A stretch of 64,000 nucleotides of DNA from Gilliamella sp. wkB308 (GTDB taxonomy: Bacteria; Pseudomonadota; Gammaproteobacteria; Enterobacterales; Orbaceae), in NCBI RefSeq assembly GCF_001690185.1, contig NZ_LZGN01000037.1, positions 298,641 to 362,640 on the forward strand. The letters run 5' to 3'. Below are positions 32,740-40,809 of the stretch, piece by piece. A program made the translations under genes and the position numbers. Numbering within the stretch: position 1 is the stretch's first letter; every line of letters starts with the position of its first letter. The notes below the pieces were generated by a model, which did no database searches, was not told where the DNA came from, and was given only the letters and a program-made list of their open reading frames with translations.

Positions 32740-34314
32740 CTTTTTCTCCATTTCACAAGCAAGGCTATTTGCTATTTTAATTTTCCCGAAATACGTAAGT
32801 TTAAAAAAATCAGAACACAACACTTCTCTGGCACTAATCTTAATATAATATTCTTGTTTCGTTTTATTATTTCTAAAGTGTTTTAAAGGTTGATTAGGAT
32901 CGCCAAATGCGGCTTTATCATAGATTTGGATAATATAATGTAATAATGTCTTAGCCCAATCAACTAACAATGGTTGCCGACCACTAGAATTATCTTTTTG
33001 TTCAATTAATTGTTTTACCAATTGATAAAATGGCAATTCCGTTTCTTTCCAAAAGGCAATTTCAAGGATGACTGTCTGCTTATTGATTGTCGTCATCGCT
33101 TTACGCAAAATCGGTAATGTATCTTTACTGAGAGCTAAAGCTTGTGCGATTATCTCTCTTAAATCACTGTTAGGATCCGCCAAATCTGGGTAGACAGGGA
33201 ATGTGTGTTCATACCAACAACGGGCTTTCATATTGTCGAAATCGTAACCAAAACACCATAAATGATAGTGTTGTTTATCTTTAAAGTTTCGATCAAGATG
33301 AGAGGTAACCACTCTAGCCGAATGCGTATCATCATTGGCACTCACCATACCTAACCAATCTCGATATATTAAGCCGCCCGGTTGCCCTTTAATGGCAAGT
33401 TGCTCACCTGTCTTTTTATCTGTTCGATAGGGTGTTAGTGGATGTAGCCAATGTTGATATTGAATGCCATAATTTTTGGTTTGATATTGGGTAATTAGTT
33501 GTGTTGAGGTTTCACCACAAATGTCACATTGCCCTTGCTCAGTTTGGTGAAAATCTAACTCAATTCGCCGAGGCATTCCCCAAAAAGCTTGGCAGTAATT
33601 AGCTTGTTCAGGAAATAGACTTAAATTTTTTGGTGGTTCACTGGTTTGCGTTGGCGCTAACCAAGGAAAAACTGATGCATCAAACTGCTGCGGTTTTTCT
33701 TCATCATCTAAAGGGATCACATTTAACCACAATTTTTTCCATAATGGAGTCGGTTTATTCAGTTCAGGCATGATTAAAGTCGTGATAGGTCCTCCACCAC
33801 GCAAACTCACTCGATGTCCTTGACCACCCGACGGAGCATTAGTTTGCAAAGTGAATAGCGCCATAGCAGCACAGTGTGGGCATATTGCCTTGACGAAATC
33901 TCGTTTAATAAAGTGATCGGTATTTCGTTTTAATGCATTCTCGCCCGGGGCTTCAACCAATAAACCCGAAATAGGAACTTTATTCCCATTTAACGGTGCA
34001 AAATCTTGCATAAAAGAAGGTTTTGTTGCGCCAAATTGCATAGCAGTTCTGACTTGTTCAAACGCTTCGGTTAGTTGTTGTAATGAAAAACCATTATTCC
34101 AATATTTTCGCCACTCTGAATTATCTTCGGGTGATAGTGTTGTTTGTAATAAACCAATCAAAAACTGGTAAGCCGCACCTTGAAAATCAGGTCGAAAATA
34201 AGCTAAATCTGATATAGTTTCATCAACCAGTTGGCTAGGTTGAATTTTACTAAGATGACCATCGAAATGAACAACCGGTATCCATTTTTCGTCTAATAAA
34301 GATAAAGTAGACAA
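32119..34314 (-). CDS. Fused Cascade large and small subunits, Cas8e-Cse2 (CasA-CasB)
   Basis: Large subunit recognises the PAM; small subunit stabilises the R-loop. Separate CasA and CasB are about 500 and 160 aa in E. coli; here one 731-codon frame covers both. Residues 1-525 are Cas8e (LLDEKWIPVVHFDGH start; paired Cys motifs CPHC and CDIC). Residues 526-731 are Cse2: GRQLRAELRRTTLLHKIM, then FDQLLASKTPDEFCRRLIQA. Start is TTG with AAAGGAG six bases upstream. No separate casB exists in the operon. The stretch at about residues 480-525 is less typical of Cas8e and may reflect how the fusion arose. Confidence 0.9.
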   Translation of the reverse strand: MSTLSLLDEKWIPVVHFDGHLSKIQPSQLVDETISDLAYFRPDFQGAAYQFLIGLLQTTLSPEDNSEWRKYWNNGFSLQQLTEAFEQVRTAMQFGATKPSFMQDFAPLNGNKVPISGLLVEAPGENALKRNTDHFIKRDFVKAICPHCAAMALFTLQTNAPSGGQGHRVSLRGGGPITTLIMPELNKPTPLWKKLWLNVIPLDDEEKPQQFDASVFPWLAPTQTSEPPKNLSLFPEQANYCQAFWGMPRRIELDFHQTEQGQCDICGETSTQLITQYQTKNYGIQYQHWLHPLTPYRTDKKTGEQLAIKGQPGGLIYRDWLGMVSANDDTHSARVVTSHLDRNFKDKQHYHLWCFGYDFDNMKARCWYEHTFPVYPDLADPNSDLREIIAQALALSKDTLPILRKAMTTINKQTVILEIAFWKETELPFYQLVKQLIEQKDNSSGRQPLLVDWAKTLLHYIIQIYDKAAFGDPNQPLKHFRNNKTKQEYYIKISAREVLCSDFFKLTYFGKIKIANSLACEMEKKMSNSFMRKSILLNENHKKIIDDWFSMLQQRLCEFNGGTYNGRQLRAELRRTTLLHKIMLQEGYAILKDALFDKNSTLSCDDPIHLEALAYFTWVASFANANNDNAPFAAQLSEKVRGGERNFLSRFRFDQLLASKTPDEFCRRLIQAIKIRGDNGVNLFSLADGIFLWVKEWHERQQNLPSNSDPFKRLSVRWAMDYNSTKKTSKE

Positions 34315-34369
34315 ATTTTACTCCTTTATTTCATATAAAATCGATGTCATGATCTGACACCGATTATCG

Positions 34370-34552
34370 TTATGAGATTATAAAATAACACACAAACAGA
34401 ATTAATTTATTGATTTTAAAAATGAATGTATAACTGTATTTTTCATTTTCATCTATTTTTTTAGTGAGTTTAAAAAAACAAGATAATTCGTTAAAACGTC
34501 CGTAATTTTTAGTTTTAGTCAGTAATTGATAAAAGAATTTTAGAAAATTCAC
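34370..34552 (-). CDS. Small ORF between the cas promoter and cas8e
   Basis: 60-codon frame with a GTG start preceded by AAAGGAG at 5-nt spacing, a strong ribosome binding site. The product is basic at its centre (FKLTKKIDENEK) and ends in a hydrophobic stretch (LILFVCYFIIS) that could enter a membrane. It would be the first gene on the transcript from the putative cas promoter, 55 bp before cas8e. I recognise no family. It could be a leader peptide, a small regulator or a toxin; the last is speculation from its position beside a guide-regulated promoter. Confidence 0.4.
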   Translation of the reverse strand: MNFLKFFYQLLTKTKNYGRFNELSCFFKLTKKIDENEKYSYTFIFKINKLILFVCYFIIS

Positions 34553-34574
34553 ATTATCTCCTTTAAAAATAATA

Positions 34575-34604
34575 TTGTTAAAACATTAGCAATACATGTA
34601 TACT
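34575..34604 (+). promoter_or_regulatory. Candidate promoter reading into the long inverted repeat
   Basis: TTGTTA at 34575-34580 and TATACT at 34599-34604 with an 18-bp spacer; predicted start near 34611, just before the inverted repeat at 34615. Could drive a short structured RNA. Confidence 0.3.
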
Positions 34605-34614
34605 CAAGGAGCAC

Positions 34615-34677
34615 TAATCCATGGGGGTTACATGAAACGCCAAACCTGTTGGCTATCTTGTAACCAACCATGATTAA
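34615..34677. repeat. Long imperfect inverted repeat in the cas upstream region
   Basis: Outer arms TAATCCATGGGGGTTACA (34615-34632) and TGTAACCAACCATGATTA (34659-34676) pair along nearly all their length with one bulge. An inner stem GCCAA / TTGGC (34639-34643, 34649-34653) completes a two-tier hairpin. It lies in the 5' untranslated region predicted for the cas transcript, and also just after a plus-strand promoter candidate. No T-run follows on either strand, so it is not a normal terminator. Confidence 0.6.
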
Positions 34678-34714
34678 TATACTACAATAAAAAATCATTG
34701 CAACAAAAAAATTA

Positions 34715-34738
34715 AAGACGGAAGATACGAATTAAAAT
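34715..34738 (+). promoter_or_regulatory. PAM-flanked target of the mini-CRISPR guide
   Basis: AAG (34715-34717) followed by ACGGAAGATA (34718-34727), identical to the first 10 nt of the mini-array spacer. Positions 13, 15-17 and 19-21 also match, giving 17 of 21. Mismatches are at 11, 12, 14 and 18; 12 and 18 are flipped-out positions in type I-E Cascade. The exact match covers the predicted -10 of the cas promoter. Confidence 0.8.
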
Positions 34739-34749
34739 TTTCTTCTCAA
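34722..34749 (-). promoter_or_regulatory. Candidate cas operon promoter
   Basis: On the minus strand TTGAGA (34744-34749) and TATCTT (34722-34727) are separated by 16 bp, matching 5 of 6 and 4 of 6 consensus bases. Transcription would start near 34715 and run through the inverted repeat and the 60-codon ORF into cas8e, leaving a leader of about 400 nt. Overlap with the mini-CRISPR target supports this being the regulated promoter. Confidence 0.55.
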
Positions 34750-34750
34750 A

Positions 34751-34779
34751 TTACTATCTCAGTATTGTTATGATATAAT
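34751..34779 (+). promoter_or_regulatory. Promoter of the mini-CRISPR RNA
   Basis: Extended -10 TGATATAAT (TATAAT at 34774-34779) with a weak -35 (TTACTA at 34751-34756, 17-bp spacing). The predicted start, about 34786, falls at the first base or two of the first degenerate repeat. Confidence 0.7.
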
Positions 34780-34784
34780 ATTTA

Positions 34785-34863
34785 ATGTTCCTTATATTAA
34801 TAGGGTTAAACCAACGGAAGATAAAATTTACAATCAGTTCCCCACTATCGTGGGGATTTCCTA
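34785..34863 (+). ncRNA. Mini-CRISPR guide RNA (CreR/CreA-like), two degenerate repeats and a 21-nt spacer
   Basis: First repeat-like unit 34785-34813 matches array 1 at 21 of 29 positions, keeping TGTTCC, the CCTTAT/ATAGGG stem (one G-U pair in RNA) and the handle end TTAAACC. Second unit 34835-34863 is more diverged but forms a perfect 6-bp stem CCCCAC/GTGGGG at the equivalent place, through compensatory changes. Between them is a 21-nt spacer (34814-34834). It is transcribed away from the cas genes, opposite in strand to arrays 1 and 2. Likely processed by Cas6e into a short-spacer crRNA that guides Cascade to the cas promoter without strand destruction. Confidence 0.8.
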
Positions 34864-35185
34864 TGTTAAAATCACCTAAACTTATTTAACCCAAAAATTA
34901 CATATTTTACGATAAGTTAATGTTAAAAATGTGATCAAGCACAAATCTTTAAAAAATTTTCATTTAATAACTTGTATTGTTTGTTGATTTAATTTTTTTA
35001 CTTAGCTTTCTAACAATTAAAATCACGCACATTATGTGCAACCTTAGAACGGTAAAATCTTTAACATTACTTATATTAAACTAGCGACATTAAGTCGGTT
35101 TGCCACTATAATTGCTTGTTAAAAGCTATTGTGAAACTGATATAAAAAGTAAAAGCTGGTAGATAAATCTAATGTTGAGAGAGTT
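34864..35185. other. Intergenic region between mini-CRISPR and frdC
   Basis: 322 bp, very AT-rich. Contains a perfect palindrome GCACATTATGTGC (35027-35039) that could be an operator, and a weak promoter candidate for frdC (TTGTTA at 35116-35121 and TATAAA at 35141-35146, 19-bp spacing). No further repeat-like unit is visible. Confidence 0.4.
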
Positions 35186-35623
35186 ATGAATTCTAAAAAT
35201 AACACTAAATTTCCACTAAATAATCATCAAAATCCCCTAGACAATCCTCATCAGCTTGATAATGGGCAGGTAAAAACCAAAGTATCCTTGATTTTTTCGA
35301 TCATTAGCAAAATAACGCCGTTTTCAATGTTATGGATCAGTTTTGTTTTAACTTATGGGGTAGTTTGTATGTATACGAATGCGGTTGGACAAGATGAGTT
35401 TTACCGCTTTATCTTCTTTTTACAAAAACCCGTTGTGGTCGTCCTTAATTGTGTAGCACTTTTGTCGGCACTGTTACATAGCATAATATGGTTTATCAAA
35501 GCTCCTAAAGCATTATCATTAACGACTGATAATAAGCAAACTCAAGCTTGGTTACTTATCGCCTGTTTATGGATAATCACAATTGCCGTATCAGTGTTAT
35601 TAATTAAATTGATATTAAGATGA
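35186..35623 (+). CDS. frdC: Fumarate reductase membrane anchor subunit C, orphan
   Basis: Anchors fumarate reductase to the inner membrane and helps bind menaquinol. The 145-aa product has three membrane helices and the FrdC core FLQKPVVVVLNCVALLSALL with the conserved His after it (LLHSIIWF), followed by APKAL. The N-terminal segment aligning with E. coli REGTAVP reads SKITPFS, so the quinol-site Glu29 appears to be Lys. No frdA or frdB lies upstream. Confidence 0.85.
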   Translation: MNSKNNTKFPLNNHQNPLDNPHQLDNGQVKTKVSLIFSIISKITPFSMLWISFVLTYGVVCMYTNAVGQDEFYRFIFFLQKPVVVVLNCVALLSALLHSIIWFIKAPKALSLTTDNKQTQAWLLIACLWIITIAVSVLLIKLILR

Positions 35624-35637
35624 GTGGTGTTTAAATC

Positions 35638-35994
35638 ATGAAAATTCAAGAATCAGAAACTAAACATTCGAATAATACTGTTATCAAAGGATTATATGCC
35701 TTAGGCGGTACGTGGGCAGCTGTTTTTGTTCCGGTTGTAATGATTATCATTGGATTGATTATTCCTTTTGGCGATGCTCAAACTCGTTCCTATATTTTAA
35801 AATTAGTTAGTAGCGAACCAGGTAAAATCTTTTTGCTGTTGATGATATGCTTACCCATTTGGTGCGCATTACAACAAATTTTAACTATTTTGCACCTGTT
35901 TAATATTCATCCTAAACGTGAAAAACTGTTAACTTTTGGTTTGGCGCTGGCTTGGACAATTCACGCTATTTTTATTTTGTTTATCAGAACATAA
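35638..35994 (+). CDS. frdD: Fumarate reductase membrane anchor subunit D, orphan
   Basis: Second membrane anchor of fumarate reductase. The 118-aa product has three helices and FrdD features: GLYALGGTWAAVFVPVVMII, GLIIPFG, and FLLLMICLPIWCALQQI. It follows frdC by 14 bp. The catalytic frdAB genes normally directly upstream are missing here. Confidence 0.85.
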   Translation: MKIQESETKHSNNTVIKGLYALGGTWAAVFVPVVMIIIGLIIPFGDAQTRSYILKLVSSEPGKIFLLLMICLPIWCALQQILTILHLFNIHPKREKLLTFGLALAWTIHAIFILFIRT

Positions 35995-36008
35995 AAATTG
36001 AAATTGCG

Positions 36009-36036
36009 ATTAGCGTTATTAGATGATAACGCTAAT
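36009..36036. terminator. Terminator between frdD and the ynfC-like gene
   Basis: Perfect 11-bp stem (ATTAGCGTTAT / ATAACGCTAAT) with a 6-nt loop, between convergent genes, 14 bp after the frdD stop. Confidence 0.7.
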
Positions 36037-36046
36037 GGTTTCAAGA

Positions 36047-36907
36047 TTAATAATAAGTGATTTGTCTAACGATGTTTACTTGCTTATCTGGTTGAAGTTT
36101 ATTTACTCTATTTGCTGAAAGCCAATCTTTTTTATCATTGACGGTGAGTAATTGAGTTATATAGTTAGCTGACTCCTTACCGTCTGTAAAATTAGTAGAT
36201 TGAATTGACGTTAAGCGATTATTTTCATATTGATAAGAAAAATCACTTTCATTGCTTAAACCATTACTAAATTGAGTCACCATTTTTGCGAGTTTTTGAT
36301 CTTGATATTCATACGTAAATAATGAAACACCATTCAAATCATTACCGGTATAGTTACCTTGCTCATCCGTTTCTTTAAGTTGCCAATGCACATTTTTGTT
36401 AACCAAACAATGATTGGTATCATATTGATAACTATCATTTTGAATAAAAATAAAATCAACCGCTTTTTTAACTTGATGAGACTGAATAATTTTACCGTCT
36501 TTATCAGTCGTAAACTGGGTAATACTGTTAGTTTTATCTTCAAAATCTTCGATAATATTTTCCCAACCAGTATTTATTTTTTGGAGATGTTCAGAATATA
36601 ATCGTTTATTTTGAGCTGAATACAGCTCATAATGACTTAACGTAATTAGTCCATTTGGATCATATTCTAATGAATGATTGGCATTCGTTTCATTCTCCTG
36701 CATACCTATTTTTTGGGTCGTTGTCGTTCTAATTTCTTGCTTTATTCCCTTTGCAGGTGTATCAAGATAATCATAAAGTTGGAAAATATAATTATTGGCT
36801 TCAACTTGATTTTGAGTAATATCATCACGACAATTCAGCGCTAAGACATTAGTTGAAAACAATATGGATAATGGTGCGATAAAAAAAGGTAGTCTTCGTT
36901 TTTGCAT
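36047..36907 (-). CDS. Exported protein resembling YnfC (UPF0257)
   Basis: 286-aa protein with a signal peptide (FFIAPLSILFSTNVLA, cleavage before LNCRD). The mature part is rich in Tyr, Asn and Asp, with repeated short motifs of the form YEYQDQKL and YQYENNRL, and it ends QITYY, similar in layout to the E. coli lipoprotein YnfC. Unlike YnfC it has no lipobox. Function unknown. Confidence 0.45.
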   Translation of the reverse strand: MQKRRLPFFIAPLSILFSTNVLALNCRDDITQNQVEANNYIFQLYDYLDTPAKGIKQEIRTTTTQKIGMQENETNANHSLEYDPNGLITLSHYELYSAQNKRLYSEHLQKINTGWENIIEDFEDKTNSITQFTTDKDGKIIQSHQVKKAVDFIFIQNDSYQYDTNHCLVNKNVHWQLKETDEQGNYTGNDLNGVSLFTYEYQDQKLAKMVTQFSNGLSNESDFSYQYENNRLTSIQSTNFTDGKESANYITQLLTVNDKKDWLSANRVNKLQPDKQVNIVRQITYY

Positions 36908-36973
36908 AATTTATTGATTAAGTTAATTTTAGATAATTTGTAAAAATGCGTGTTAATGTGTTAATTTTCATCA

Positions 36974-38692
36974 TTACTCTTTTCGCATCAACAACGCGTC
37001 TGCCCAATTGACTTGATTTTTTAGTTTTTTATTTTCTTTTTCTTCTTGCTCATTGATTTTATCTGAATAAATCAGTGTTTTATTTTTTGCTTTTAGCTTC
37101 ATCGGTTTATCGAAAAATGATAACAAGGTTTTTGTATATTCATTTTCGGGTTCAGAAAAAACTTTTTCACACAATCCTTGTTCGACAATTTTCCCTTCTT
37201 TCATGACAACAACATGATGACACATAGAATAGATTACGCTTAAATCATGACTGATAAAAAGATAACTTAGTTGATACTTTTGTTGCAATGATTTAAGTAA
37301 GTGGATAATTTGTTGCTGAATAGTATGATCTAAAGATGAGGTTGGCTCATCTAAGATGAGTAATTCTGGTCGTAAAATCAATGCTCTGGCAATAGCAATG
37401 CGCTGACGTTGCCCTCCTGAAAACTCTGTTGGATAACGAAAACGCATTTTTGGGTCAAGACCAACTTCAAGCATGATATCAATCACAGCCTGTTCACGTT
37501 CAGATTTACTTAGTTTTTTATAGGTTAACAATCCTTCACTAATAATCTGCTCAACATTAAAACGAGGGTTAAGCGATGAAAAAGGATCTTGAAACACCAC
37601 TTGAATACGACTACGGAACGGGAGTAATTTTTTAGCGGTTAAATGATCAATATGGTGACCATCAAATAAAATATCGCCGTCAGATTTTATTAACCGAAGT
37701 ATCGCCATTGCCGTTGTGCTTTTACCTGAGCCTGATTCACCAACCAGCCCCACGGTTTCCCCTTGATGAATGACAAAACCGACATTATCAACAATTTTTT
37801 TCTTTTTACTGCTAAATAAGCGTTTTTGTGTTGTTACCTCAACATTTAGATGATTAACACTAAGCAATATCCCCGGTGTTTCAGGTAAAACGATAGGTTC
37901 ACCACTTGGTTCAGAGTTTAATAATGTTTGAGTATATGGATGTTGCGGACGTAAAAAGATACGTTGTTTATTATTATATTCAACGATTTGACCTTGTTGC
38001 ATTACCGCCACTTTATCCGCTAATTTTTTTACAATACTTAGATTATGCGAAATAAATAGCATACTCATATTTAGTTCTGTTTTTAATTCTTTTAGTAACT
38101 GAATAATTTGCGCCTGTACAGAAACGTCTAAAGCCGTCGTTGGTTCATCAGCAATTAATAGTTTAGGATGTGTTAATATTGCCATAGCAATCATAACTCG
38201 TTGCCTTTCTCCTCCTGATAATTGATGAGGATAAGCTGACAATTTATTTTTAGGCTCTTTGATTCCAACCCGATCAAGATATTGCAATATTTCGCTTCTT
38301 GCCTCGTTACGTCGCATGCCTCGATGCAATGATAAAACTTCATAAAGCTGCTTTTCAACAGTATGCAATGGATTAAGAGATACCATTGGTTCTTGAAAGA
38401 TCATACTGATTTGATTACCTCGTACTTTACGAAGTGATTTTTCACTGGCATGCAGTAATGAATTCCCTTCAAACAAAATATCCCCAGTTGGGTAAACTAC
38501 TTGTTCTTTACGCAATAAACGTAAAATCGACAATGCCGTCACACTTTTACCCGACCCTGATTCCCCAACTAATGCGAGTGTTTCTTGTTCATGAATATCA
38601 AAACTGATATGACTGACCACTTGCGAAGTGAGATGAGCTTGTCTTTTAAATGCAATACTTAAATCTTGTACAGATAATAAAGGTAAACTCAT
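36974..38692 (-). CDS. yejF: Peptide/microcin C ABC transporter ATP-binding protein YejF
   Basis: Double ATPase energising peptide import. The 572-aa product has two complete ABC cassettes: Walker A GESGSGKS twice (near residues 43 and 317), signature LSGGERQRV and FSGGQRQRI, Walker B LLIADEPTTALD and LLILDEPTSSLD. Start overlaps the yejE stop by 4 nt. Last gene of yejABEF. Confidence 0.95.
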   Translation of the reverse strand: MSLPLLSVQDLSIAFKRQAHLTSQVVSHISFDIHEQETLALVGESGSGKSVTALSILRLLRKEQVVYPTGDILFEGNSLLHASEKSLRKVRGNQISMIFQEPMVSLNPLHTVEKQLYEVLSLHRGMRRNEARSEILQYLDRVGIKEPKNKLSAYPHQLSGGERQRVMIAMAILTHPKLLIADEPTTALDVSVQAQIIQLLKELKTELNMSMLFISHNLSIVKKLADKVAVMQQGQIVEYNNKQRIFLRPQHPYTQTLLNSEPSGEPIVLPETPGILLSVNHLNVEVTTQKRLFSSKKKKIVDNVGFVIHQGETVGLVGESGSGKSTTAMAILRLIKSDGDILFDGHHIDHLTAKKLLPFRSRIQVVFQDPFSSLNPRFNVEQIISEGLLTYKKLSKSEREQAVIDIMLEVGLDPKMRFRYPTEFSGGQRQRIAIARALILRPELLILDEPTSSLDHTIQQQIIHLLKSLQQKYQLSYLFISHDLSVIYSMCHHVVVMKEGKIVEQGLCEKVFSEPENEYTKTLLSFFDKPMKLKAKNKTLIYSDKINEQEEKENKKLKNQVNWADALLMRKE

Positions 38693-39720
38693 TGATACAC
38701 TCCTTTGTTTGGATCGAATGCATCCCTTACGGCTTCACCAATAAAAATCAGAAGGGAAAGCAACGTTGCAATAATTAGAAAAGCGCTAATGCCAAGCCAG
38801 GGGGCTTGCAAATTATTTTTGCCTTGTAGTAGTAACCGACCTAACGATGGCGAATCAATCGGTAAACCAAAGCCTAAAAAATCAAGCGATGTTAATGTGG
38901 TAATCGAGCCACAAAGAATAAACGGTAAATAGGTTAAAGTTGCCACCATGGCATTAGGTAAAATATGACGAAACATAATTTTATAATTTCTAACGCCCAT
39001 TGCTTTTGCTGCACGGATATAATCAAAATTTCGTGTACGTAAAAATTCTGTTCTTACTATGCCAGCTAATGCCATCCAACCAAACAAAACAGTGATACCC
39101 AGTAACCACCAAAAATTAAGCGGTAAAATGCTTGCGAGAAGAATAATGACAAATAGGACAGGTAATCCGCTCCAAATTTCGATAAAACGTTGCCCAATCA
39201 TATCGACTTTACCACCATAATACCCTTGTATAGCCCCAATGATGATGCCGATAATCGAGGTAAAAAGTGTTAAAAGAATGGCAAAAAACATCGATATGCG
39301 AAAACCATATAAAATATTAGCTAAAACATCAAAACCGGCATCTGTTGTCCCTAGCCAATGCAATGCAGAAGGTGGCGTCGGAAAGGTACTATTAGTATCG
39401 TAAATTAATGTATTATAGGTATAACGAAAAGGTGGCCATAACATCCAACCGTTTTGTTCTATTTTTTCTTGTAGTTGAGGATCTAAAAAGTTAGTTTGCG
39501 TTTCAAACTGTCCACCAAATTCAGTTTCTGGATAAAAATGAAAAATAGGTGAATAATAGTTATTCTGGTATTTGATAAAAATTGGTCTGTCATTAACGAT
39601 AAAATCTGAAAATAAACTAATAACAAAAAAAATCAAAAATAGCCAAAGCGAATAATAACCACGACGATTATGTTTAAATCGTTGCCAACGTTGTTGATTA
39701 ATAGAGTAGTGAGTGGTCAT
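38689..39720 (-). CDS. yejE: Peptide/microcin C ABC transporter permease YejE
   Basis: Inner-membrane permease of the DppC type. The 343-aa product has an N-terminal helix, a long periplasmic insert (about residues 45-130) typical of YejE, and the permease loop AAKAMGVRNYKIMFRHILPN. ATG shares one base with the yejB stop (TAATG). Confidence 0.95.
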   Translation of the reverse strand: MTTHYSINQQRWQRFKHNRRGYYSLWLFLIFFVISLFSDFIVNDRPIFIKYQNNYYSPIFHFYPETEFGGQFETQTNFLDPQLQEKIEQNGWMLWPPFRYTYNTLIYDTNSTFPTPPSALHWLGTTDAGFDVLANILYGFRISMFFAILLTLFTSIIGIIIGAIQGYYGGKVDMIGQRFIEIWSGLPVLFVIILLASILPLNFWWLLGITVLFGWMALAGIVRTEFLRTRNFDYIRAAKAMGVRNYKIMFRHILPNAMVATLTYLPFILCGSITTLTSLDFLGFGLPIDSPSLGRLLLQGKNNLQAPWLGISAFLIIATLLSLLIFIGEAVRDAFDPNKGVYQ

Positions 39721-40808
39721 TAATTACGAGCCTCAAAGTCAATACGTGGATCAATCACCATGTAAGATAGATCACATAACAATTTAGTGATGAGTCCAAT
39801 TAAGGTAAATATATAAAGTGAACCAAAAATTACCGGATAGTCACGTTGTATAATCGCTTCGTAGCCTAATAATCCTAGACCATTAAGCGAAAAGATAATC
39901 TCTATTAACAACGAACCGGTAAATAAAATGCCAACAAATGCAGCAGGAAAGCCTGAAACAATCAGTAAAGTCGCATTACGAAAAACATGCTTATATAAAA
40001 TTTGTCTTTCGCTTAAGCCTTTAGCTCGAGCAGTAATGACATACTGTTTTCGAATTTCATCTAAAAATAGATTTTTAGTTAACATCGTCAACGAAGCAAA
40101 ACCGCTGATCACCATAGCAATGGTTGGCAAACAGATATGCCAAGCATAATCCTTTACTTTTCCCCAAAAATCGAGTTGGTCAAAATTATTTGAGATCAAT
40201 CCTCGAAGCGGAAAAATATCCCAATAACTGCCACCGGCGAACAATACAATTAATAAAACAGCTAGTAAAAAAGCAGGTATTGCATAACCAATGATAATTA
40301 ACATACTTGACCAAAAATCGAATGCAGTACCATCTTTAACCGCTTTACGAATACCTAAAGGGATAGAAATCATATAAACAATTATCGTACTCCAAAGCCC
40401 TAAAGAAATCGAAACAGGCAAGCTTTTAGCAATCAATCCTAAAACCGATTCACTTTTAAAAAAACTATTACCAAAATCAAAGGAAAGATAATTTTTGAGC
40501 GTATCAATGTAACGTTCAAAAAGGGGTTTATCAAAGCCAAATTGTTTTTCAATCATCGCCACAACTTGGGGATCAAGTCCTCGGGCACCACGATAATTTG
40601 ACTCATTTTTTTGATGCAATGACGACGATGCAGAACTTTCACCACCGGGTAACAAACTTTGTCCACCATTGGCATCATTTTCTATCATAGCTAAGGCTTG
40701 ATCAACTGGGCCACCTGGTGCTACTTGCACAATAAAAAAATTGATCGTTAAAATGACAAACAGTGTTGGAATAATGAATATCAATCGACGAATTAGATAA
40801 TTGAGCAT
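39720..40808 (-). CDS. yejB: Peptide/microcin C ABC transporter permease YejB
   Basis: Inner-membrane permease of the DppB type, 362 aa from the chosen start. I use the ATG at 40808 ([17 protein letters not shown]), which has AAGGAA upstream and follows the yejA stop by one base; a longer reading to 40856 would overlap yejA and add a non-homologous extension. Contains [20 protein letters not shown], the ATPase-docking loop. Confidence 0.93.
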   Translation of the reverse strand: MLNYLIRRLIFIIPTLFVILTINFFIVQVAPGGPVDQALAMIENDANGGQSLLPGGESSASSSLHQKNESNYRGARGLDPQVVAMIEKQFGFDKPLFERYIDTLKNYLSFDFGNSFFKSESVLGLIAKSLPVSISLGLWSTIIVYMISIPLGIRKAVKDGTAFDFWSSMLIIIGYAIPAFLLAVLLIVLFAGGSYWDIFPLRGLISNNFDQLDFWGKVKDYAWHICLPTIAMVISGFASLTMLTKNLFLDEIRKQYVITARAKGLSERQILYKHVFRNATLLIVSGFPAAFVGILFTGSLLIEIIFSLNGLGLLGYEAIIQRDYPVIFGSLYIFTLIGLITKLLCDLSYMVIDPRIDFEARN

Positions 40809-40809
40809 A

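Noticed and set aside
34606..34670. Tiny plus-strand ORFs in the inverted repeat (AAGGAG then ATG GGG GTT ACA TGA, overlapping a 13-codon ATG frame) as a CreT-like toxin
   Set aside because: The predicted promoter would start transcription at or after the AAGGAG, so the ribosome site would not be in the RNA. The codons fall inside a strong stem. Kept only as an inverted repeat.
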